NCBI GenBank assembly: GCA_023441965.1
Contig: JAEZNB010000011.1
Span: 1-64,000 of the forward strand
Length of the DNA stretch: 64,000 nt
From: Bacillota bacterium
GTDB lineage: Bacteria > Bacillota > Clostridia > Lachnospirales > Lachnospiraceae
Reading direction: 5' to 3'
Part shown: positions 59,134-64,000 of the stretch, in pieces
Layout of the letters: every line of letters begins with the position of its first letter
How positions within the stretch are numbered: the first letter of the stretch is position 1
The notes under the pieces: model-generated
Seen by the model: only the letters and a program-made list of their open reading frames with translations
What the model was told of the DNA's origin: nothing
Database searches by the model: none
Program-made: the position numbers and the translations under genes

Positions 59134-60876
59134 ATGCTTATCAGTATGAACTTTAATAGAAGCTTTCCTTTTACCGTCTACATTTCAGCAGGCTTGTTCT
59201 TTGTTTCTGCTCTGATCTTAGCCTTTTGCTTTTATAGTAATACGAAATTCGGTAAAATGTATCGGTCTCTCTATTATAGAGAGGAGCTGTTCAATTCCCT
59301 CTGTACGAATCTGGATGATATTCTGTTAATCTACCGCTTCGAGGGCTTTATCGTAGAATATATCTCCCCGAATCTGGAACGGCTCTATGGCTTCAAGGTA
59401 AAGGATTTCAAGAGAAATCCCTTCCGTGTCCTAAATCAGATGAGTCCCCCTGTCCGGGAGGAGATTACCGCCTACTTTACTACCAAGCCCCTCACCACCA
59501 ATAAGGTAATCGAGTTTGAGATGTTTAATCCGGTCCGGAAGAAAACTGTCTCTCTGTTGTTACGGATTTATCCGGTATATGACCGGCAGCATCTGAAGCG
59601 CTATATATTAAGTATATCCGATATCACCATGGAGAAGGAGACACAGCAGGTCCTAAGGGATGCGCTGATAAATACCCAGAAGGCAAATGAAGCAAAAAAG
59701 GAATTCCTGTCTCATATGAGCCATGAGATCCGTACGCCCCTGAATACAATCAACGGTATGGCTCAGATTGCCCTCAGATCCCTGGAGGATGATCAGAAGG
59801 TGGAAAGCTGCCTGTTTAAAATATCTGATTCCTCACAGAAGCTGATCAGTCTGGTGAGCAACATCCTGGATATGAGCCGAATTGACAGTAATAAGCTGAT
59901 CCTGAATCGGGATCTGTTCCAGCTGGACCAGCTGATCTATGAATTGTCAGAGCTGTTTCATACCCAGGCAGAGATGAAGCATCTGAAATTTAACCTGCTG
60001 CTGAAAAATATCCGCCATAAGCATCTGTTGGGGGATCCACTGCGCTTAAATCAGATCATCAGCAATTGTATCTCCAATTCCTTAAAGTTCACTCCCTCCG
60101 GTGGTAGTATCTCACTGGATATTGAGGAGCAGGGAGCTTATGGAAACAATGCTGTGTTCTGTTTTACCATCAGAGATACGGGCAAAGGGATGAGTAAGGA
60201 TTTTATCGACAGGCTTTTCCTTCCCTTCGAGCAGGAGGACAGCTCTATTGCCAGAAACTACGGCGGAACCGGACTGGGCATGTCCATAACGAAAAATCTG
60301 GTCACTTTGATGTCCGGTGATATTGAGGTCAGCAGTAATCCGGGCCAGGGTACCAGCATTACCATTCATATACCTTTTGAAACCCTGGATGAGCTTTCTG
60401 CCAAGCAGAACCTGCAAGTACCGGAGCATAAGCAGATAGACTTTGATTTTCAGGGATGCAAGGCTTTGGTTGTGGAAGACAATGATATCAACAGGGAGGT
60501 CATCTGCGAGTTTTTAAAGTATGCCAATATCCGGGTGGAGACAGCCTGCGGCGGAAAAGAGGCCCTACGGATGTTCGAGAACTCTGCTCCCGGTGATTAC
60601 AGGCTGATCTTCATGGACATTCAGATGCCGGATCAGACCGGCTATGAAACTGCAAGGCAGATCAGGTCCTCAAAACATCCTGATGCCGCAAGCATCAGCA
60701 TCATAGCCATGTCTGCGGATTCCTATGCCGAGGATATTGCCTGCTCCTTAGAGGCCGGTATGAATGATCATATCAGTAAACCTATTGATATGAGACAGCT
60801 ATATCAGCTGATCGGAAAGCTTATGGCTATTGAGGATATAAAAGAAGAAAGGTTGATCGGGGAATCGAAAGCATAG
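59134..60876 (+). CDS. Hybrid sensor histidine kinase (PAS-HisKA-HATPase-REC)
   Basis: Membrane-bound two-component kinase of 580 residues. One transmembrane helix (about 13-33) is followed by a PAS-like domain (about 50-170). The HisKA domain has the phosphoacceptor His at about residue 197 (SHMSHEIRTPLN). The HATPase domain has N (QIISNCISNSLKF), G1 (DTGKGMS), F and G2 (GGTGLGMSI) boxes. The receiver domain (about 445-565) has the acceptor Asp495 (IFMDIQMPD) and Lys in HISKP. It lacks a DNA-binding output domain and an adjacent response regulator or HPt gene, so its target is unknown. ATG 59134 is preferred over GTG 59128 because GGGGTG is 8 nt upstream. Confidence 0.92.
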   Translation: MLISMNFNRSFPFTVYISAGLFFVSALILAFCFYSNTKFGKMYRSLYYREELFNSLCTNLDDILLIYRFEGFIVEYISPNLERLYGFKVKDFKRNPFRVLNQMSPPVREEITAYFTTKPLTTNKVIEFEMFNPVRKKTVSLLLRIYPVYDRQHLKRYILSISDITMEKETQQVLRDALINTQKANEAKKEFLSHMSHEIRTPLNTINGMAQIALRSLEDDQKVESCLFKISDSSQKLISLVSNILDMSRIDSNKLILNRDLFQLDQLIYELSELFHTQAEMKHLKFNLLLKNIRHKHLLGDPLRLNQIISNCISNSLKFTPSGGSISLDIEEQGAYGNNAVFCFTIRDTGKGMSKDFIDRLFLPFEQEDSSIARNYGGTGLGMSITKNLVTLMSGDIEVSSNPGQGTSITIHIPFETLDELSAKQNLQVPEHKQIDFDFQGCKALVVEDNDINREVICEFLKYANIRVETACGGKEALRMFENSAPGDYRLIFMDIQMPDQTGYETARQIRSSKHPDAASISIIAMSADSYAEDIACSLEAGMNDHISKPIDMRQLYQLIGKLMAIEDIKEERLIGESKA

Positions 60877-60894
60877 AATCATAATAAAAACGTC

Positions 60895-60923
60895 TTGACA
60901 AAGCAGAGGCATTCCTGTATACT
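60895..60923 (+). promoter_or_regulatory. Promoter of ylxM-ffh
   Basis: Consensus TTGACA (60895-60900), 17 bp, and TATACT (60918-60923) with an upstream TG make a strong promoter. It overlaps the left side of a palindrome at 60925-60956. Confidence 0.75.
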
Positions 60924-60924
60924 T

Positions 60925-60956
60925 CCACCTGTAAAGAAATTTACTTTACAGGGTGG
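60925..60956 (+). promoter_or_regulatory. Palindrome over the ylxM transcription start and ribosome site
   Basis: CCTGTAAAG (60928-60936) and CTTTACAGG (60944-60952) are perfect inverted repeats around a 7-nt centre, extended by CCA/TGG with a bulged base. They cover the expected transcription start (about 60930) and the GGGTGG ribosome site. It could be a DNA operator or a 5'-terminal RNA hairpin. Confidence 0.6.
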
Positions 60957-60963
60957 TGCTTTT

Positions 60964-61338
60964 ATGAATCCTACAGGTCAGGGAATGGAAAAGCTGGATG
61001 AGATCGTCCATCTGTCCATTTTATATGATTTTTACGGAGAGCTGTTAAGTGACCATAAGAAACAGCTCTTTGAGGATTATATCCTGAATGATCTATCGCT
61101 TAGTGAGATTGCTGCGGAGCAGAATATCAGCAGACAAGGAGTCTATGATATCATCCGCCGCTGCAGCAGAGAACTGAAGGATTACGAAAGCAAGTTGGCT
61201 CTGGTCCGGAAGTTTCAGTCCGTGAAAGAAAAACTGACTACGATTCAGGATATATCCAAAACAATCAGACAAAGCGGTGATTTGACCGATATCAGCAGAA
61301 TTGAGACATTGGCAGACGATATTTTAAAGGAGCTGTAA
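60964..61338 (+). CDS. ylxM: YlxM, UPF0122 helix-turn-helix protein
   Basis: Small SRP-associated protein known to stimulate SRP function in some Gram-positives. The 124-residue product has the family core EIVHLSILYDFYGELL and a sigma-70 region-4-like helix-turn-helix (YILNDLSLSEIAAEQNISRQG, about residues 38-58), then a helical tail. ATG 60964 is used, with GGTGG upstream. An apparent longer start (TTG 60895) is the -35 promoter hexamer and cannot be translated from this promoter. ffh follows after 3 bp. Confidence 0.93.
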   Translation: MNPTGQGMEKLDEIVHLSILYDFYGELLSDHKKQLFEDYILNDLSLSEIAAEQNISRQGVYDIIRRCSRELKDYESKLALVRKFQSVKEKLTTIQDISKTIRQSGDLTDISRIETLADDILKEL

Positions 61339-61341
61339 GCA

Positions 61342-62688
61342 ATGGCATTTGACAACTTATCAGAAAAGCTTCAAAATATATTCAAAAGCTTACGGGGCAA
61401 GGGAAGACTGACCGAGGCTGATGTAAAAACCGCCTTGAAGGAGGTTAAGATGGCCTTATTAGAGGCTGATGTTAACTTCAAGGTGGTAAAGAATTTCGTA
61501 AACTCCGTACAGGAGAGGGCTGTGGGCCAGGATGTTATGTCCAGTCTGACACCCGGTCAGATGGTAATCAAGATCGTTAACGAAGAGATGGTGAAGCTTC
61601 TCGGAGAGAACACCGTGGAATTGCAGCTGAAGCCCTCCAACGAAGTCACCGTTATTATGATGTGCGGCTTACAGGGTGCCGGTAAGACCACGGCAACCGC
61701 AAAGCTGGCCGGAAAGCTGAAGTCCAAGGGCAGAAAGCCCTTGCTCATAGCCTGTGATATCTATCGTCCGGCGGCGATCGATCAGCTGCAGATCAACGGA
61801 GATAAGGTCGGTGTCAGCGTCTTCTCCATGGGAGATAAGCATAAGCCCTTGAACATCGCTAAGGCAGGACTTGAGCATGCGGTAAAGAATGGTTTCAATG
61901 TAGTTATCCTGGATACTGCAGGCCGTCTTCATATTGATGAGCAGATGATGGAGGAGCTGCAGGAGATTAAGGCCAACCTGACCATCCATCAGACCATCCT
62001 GGTTGTAGATGCCATGACCGGTCAGGATGCAGTGAATGTTGCAGAGCTTTTCCATGAGAAATTAACCATAGACGGTGTCATCATCACAAAGCTGGATGGA
62101 GACACCAGGGGCGGCGCGGCCCTTTCCATCCGTGCGGTTACCGGCCGGCCGATTTTATTTGCCGGTGTCGGTGAGAAGCTTTCCGATCTGGAGCAGTTCT
62201 ATCCGGACCGTATGGCCTCCCGTATCTTGGGCATGGGAGATATCCTAACCCTGATTGATAAGGCCCAGGCCGAATTCGATGAGAATAAGGCCAGGGAAAT
62301 GGAACGCAAGCTTAAGAAGGCAGAATTTGATTTCAATGATTTCCTGGAACAGATGCAGCAGGTAAGGAAAATGGGCGGTCTCGCCGACCTGATGAGCATG
62401 CTGCCCGGCGTCGGCAGTAAGATGAAGGATGTGGAGATCGATGAGGGTGCCTTATCAAAGCCGGAAGCCATCATCTATTCCATGACGAAGAAGGAGCGCT
62501 CCAATCCCGATATCCTAAATCCTTCCCGCAAGAAGAGAATTGCAGCGGGAGCCGGTGTGGACATCAGTGAAGTGAATGCCTTGGTCAAGCAGTTCGAGCA
62601 GAGCAAGAAGATGATGAAGCAGTTCTCCGGTATGATGGGAGGCAAAGGCGGAAAACGGGGCAAATTCAAGCTGCCCTTCGGTTTTTAA
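61342..62688 (+). CDS. ffh: Signal recognition particle protein Ffh (SRP54)
   Basis: GTPase that binds signal peptides and 4.5S/SRP RNA. The 448-residue chain has the N domain (about 1-85), the G domain with GLQGAGKTTATAKLA (about 107-121), DIYRPAAIDQL, DTAGRLHIDEQMMEEL and TKLDGDTRGGAALS, and a C-terminal methionine-rich M domain (about 300-448, with FNDFLEQMQQVRKMGG and a final Gly/Met-rich tail). It partners FtsY (50308). It is directly downstream of ylxM and upstream of rpsP. Confidence 0.97.
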   Translation: MAFDNLSEKLQNIFKSLRGKGRLTEADVKTALKEVKMALLEADVNFKVVKNFVNSVQERAVGQDVMSSLTPGQMVIKIVNEEMVKLLGENTVELQLKPSNEVTVIMMCGLQGAGKTTATAKLAGKLKSKGRKPLLIACDIYRPAAIDQLQINGDKVGVSVFSMGDKHKPLNIAKAGLEHAVKNGFNVVILDTAGRLHIDEQMMEELQEIKANLTIHQTILVVDAMTGQDAVNVAELFHEKLTIDGVIITKLDGDTRGGAALSIRAVTGRPILFAGVGEKLSDLEQFYPDRMASRILGMGDILTLIDKAQAEFDENKAREMERKLKKAEFDFNDFLEQMQQVRKMGGLADLMSMLPGVGSKMKDVEIDEGALSKPEAIIYSMTKKERSNPDILNPSRKKRIAAGAGVDISEVNALVKQFEQSKKMMKQFSGMMGGKGGKRGKFKLPFGF

Positions 62689-62713
62689 CCAAGGAACTAG
62701 CGTAGGTTTAAAG

Positions 62714-62774
62714 TTGCTTCAGGCAATTTTAGATAAATTTTCAAAAAGCCGGTGTTACGGCAGTTTTGAAGCAA
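62714..62774 (+). promoter_or_regulatory. Structured leader hairpin before rpsP
   Basis: An outer TTGCTTC/GAAGCAA pair (62714-62720, 62768-62774) overlaps an inner hairpin 62740-62770 (TTCAAAA-A-GCCG with CGGC-AG-TTTTGAA, 6-nt loop). No T-run follows. It ends just before the AAGGAGG ribosome site of rpsP, so a translational or processing role is possible. Confidence 0.5.
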
Positions 62775-62798
62775 GTAAATTCAAGGAGGTGAATATAA

Positions 62799-63041
62799 AT
62801 GGCAGTTAAGATCAGATTAAAGAGAATGGGACAGAAGAAGGCTCCTTTTTATAGAATCATTGTTTCTGATTCCAGATCACCCAGAGATGGCAGATTCATC
62901 GAGGAAATCGGTACCTATGATCCTACACAGAACCCTAGCGCTTTCAATGTAAACGCTGAGGCTGCAAAGAAGTGGTTAGCTAACGGTGCTCAGCCGACAG
63001 ATACTGTAGGTAAGATTTTTAAGAATGCAGGTATCCTCTAA
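62799..63041 (+). CDS. rpsP: 30S ribosomal protein S16
   Basis: The 80-residue small-subunit protein, with the characteristic start VKIRLKRMGQKKAPFYRIIVSDSRSPRDGRFIEEIGTYDP-type blocks (for example RMGQKKAPFYRIIV and SPRDGRFIEEIG). AAGGAGG lies 8 nt before ATG 62799. It is in the usual ffh-rpsP-khpA-rimM order. Confidence 0.97.
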   Translation: MAVKIRLKRMGQKKAPFYRIIVSDSRSPRDGRFIEEIGTYDPTQNPSAFNVNAEAAKKWLANGAQPTDTVGKIFKNAGIL

Positions 63042-63161
63042 GCTTCGGAGATAATTGAAAAATGTTGACTCCCTTAAGGAAGCTTATGCGGAAAGAGGGA
63101 ATATAACAATTTTCATTACTGCTTTGAATGCGTGAAAGGTGCGCTAAAGGGAGGTAGTGAA

Positions 63162-63392
63162 ATGAAGGAATTAGTAGAGGTAATCGCTAAGTCACTTGTT
63201 GATCATCCCGAAGAGGTTGTGGTTACAGAGAAGGAAACCGAGAAGACCATAGTGGTTGAATTGAAGGTCGCTTCCGATGACATGGGTAAGGTAATCGGCA
63301 AACAGGGCCGTATCGCTAAATCCATTCGTACCGTTGTTAAGGCAGCCGCAACGAAGGATGACAAGAAAGTCGTAGTCGAGATTATGCAGTAA
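63162..63392 (+). CDS. khpA: KhpA-type KH-domain RNA-binding protein
   Basis: A 76-residue single KH-domain protein (YlqC/KhpA family) with the GKVIGKQGRIAKSIRTVVKA loop at about residues 44-62. It pairs with KhpB/EloR in Gram-positives to bind RNAs affecting cell elongation. ATG 63162 is used, with GGGAGG upstream. An earlier in-frame ATG at 63132 would place the ribosome site inside the gene. Confidence 0.94.
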   Translation: MKELVEVIAKSLVDHPEEVVVTEKETEKTIVVELKVASDDMGKVIGKQGRIAKSIRTVVKAAATKDDKKVVVEIMQ

Positions 63393-63446
63393 TCCGGATT
63401 ATATTACCATGTCCATGCCGTAATCCGGCCGATATCAACTACAGAT

Positions 63447-63500
63447 GAAGGGGCTGGCTGCAATGTCTGTTAGGCATATGTAGCACAGCTTCTTTTATTT
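63447..63500 (+). terminator. Terminator-like hairpin after khpA
   Basis: GAAG-CTG-GCTGCA (from 63447) pairs with TGTAGC-CAG-CTTC (to 63492), with bulges, and TTTTATTT follows. Confidence 0.55.
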
Positions 63501-63518
63501 GCTGTAGGAAGGGAAGTA

Positions 63519-63548
63519 TTGCTTTCCCCTTACTGATTATAGTATTAT
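63519..63548 (+). promoter_or_regulatory. Possible promoter of rimM
   Basis: TTGCTT (63519-63524) and TATTAT (63543-63548) are 18 bp apart, 23 bp before rimM. The fit is modest. Confidence 0.35.
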
Positions 63549-63570
63549 ATAAGAAAGACGAGGAATTTTA

Positions 63571-64000
63571 ATGGATGATTATCTCAGAGTCGGAGTCATA
63601 ACCACGACCCATGGAATTAAGGGTGAGGTAAAGGTATTTCCCACTACCGATGACATAGAACGCTTTAAGGACCTGAAGCAGGTATATCTGGATACCGGTA
63701 AGGAATATCTTCCCCTGGAGCTGGAGGGCGTCAAGTTCTTCAAGCAATTGGCTATATTGAAATTCAAGGGGATGGATCATATCAACGATATTGAGAAATA
63801 TCGAGGTAAGGACCTCTTGATCCGTCGGGATCAGGCCGTTAAGCTGAATGAGGACGAGTATTTTATTTATGATCTGATTTCATCGGAAGTGATGACCGAC
63901 GAGGGTGCAAGGCTCGGTGTGCTATCCGAGATCCTGAAAACTAAGGCAAATGATGTGTATGTTGTCCGGACAGAAGAGGGCAAGGAAGTTCTCCTTCCGG
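63571..64000 (+). CDS. rimM: 16S rRNA processing protein RimM (3' end beyond the window)
   Basis: Partial: 143 codons are seen and the gene runs off the right edge. RimM binds ribosomal protein S19 during 30S assembly. The start DYLRVGVITTTHGIKGEVKVFPTTDD-type region (RVGVITTTHGIKGEVKV) is diagnostic. IEKYRGKDLLI, DEYFIYDLI and the PRC-barrel segment follow. The ribosome site GACGAGG precedes ATG 63571. In this genomic order trmD and rplS usually follow. Confidence 0.95.
   Translation, partial: MDDYLRVGVITTTHGIKGEVKVFPTTDDIERFKDLKQVYLDTGKEYLPLELEGVKFFKQLAILKFKGMDHINDIEKYRGKDLLIRRDQAVKLNEDEYFIYDLISSEVMTDEGARLGVLSEILKTKANDVYVVRTEEGKEVLLP

Noticed and set aside
60895..60963. Longer N-terminus for ylxM starting at TTG 60895
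   Set aside because: The TTG is the -35 hexamer of a consensus promoter, so transcripts from it cannot include that codon.

Overview
The window is a bacterial chromosome segment from an anaerobic, endospore-forming Clostridia, most likely a member of the Lachnospiraceae. The evidence is RNase Y, ScpA/ScpB/SMC, SpoIIM, two DacF-type D,D-carboxypeptidases, a CotH-type kinase, a GerM-like lipoprotein, a flavodiiron oxygen-scavenging protein, and an IspH-ribosomal protein S1 fusion typical of Clostridia. Gene density is high. Nearly all genes are on the + strand; only the DAHP synthase and the uronate isomerase are on the - strand. I saw no rRNA, tRNA, CRISPR array, prophage or insertion sequence.

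Layout. 0-14 kb: rny; an aspartate aminotransferase; proC, a NUDIX hydrolase, spoIIM and a xerD-like gene; aroF on the - strand; pdp; an Ig-like membrane protein; a D,D-carboxypeptidase; a metallophosphoesterase followed by scpA-scpB. 14.4-22.7 kb: a polyamine block with speD, an Orn/Lys/Arg decarboxylase, speE and speB (arginine to agmatine, putrescine, spermidine), followed by carboxy(nor)spermidine dehydrogenase, an SGNH-hydrolase lipoprotein and nspC. Two different routes to spermidine-type triamines therefore sit in one locus. 22.8-32.6 kb: a second D,D-carboxypeptidase, the flavodiiron protein, a divergent uxaC/kdgK pair for hexuronate catabolism, a membrane-anchored unknown, an aconitase-family hydratase and folD.

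32.7-51.2 kb: a CotH-like secreted membrane protein; rimO-pgsA-cinA; a GerM-like lipoprotein; an HI0933-type flavoprotein with cmk, ispH-rpsA and cheR; then the plsX-acpP-rnc-smc-ftsY block linking lipid synthesis, RNA processing, chromosome organisation and protein targeting. 51.2-60.9 kb: ilvA; LexA-boxed recA with recX; a biotin-dependent carboxyltransferase operon (12S-like, gamma, biotin carrier, 5S-like, with no beta subunit); and a hybrid histidine kinase. 60.9-64 kb: ylxM-ffh-rpsP-khpA-rimM, with rimM cut by the window end.

Most of the window is conserved housekeeping sequence, and I did not find a clearly new defence or mobile system. The best leads are these: a XerD homologue lacking two canonical catalytic residues; the dual polyamine locus; a transcarboxylase-like gene set without a sodium-pump beta subunit; an orphan strong promoter and a long repeat-bearing leader before recA, with a 17-bp tandem array after it; and several structured intergenic elements (nested inverted repeats, a duplicated Shine-Dalgarno unit, promoter palindromes). 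Several start codons were placed downstream of the longest possible start because a Shine-Dalgarno sequence lies inside the longer reading.
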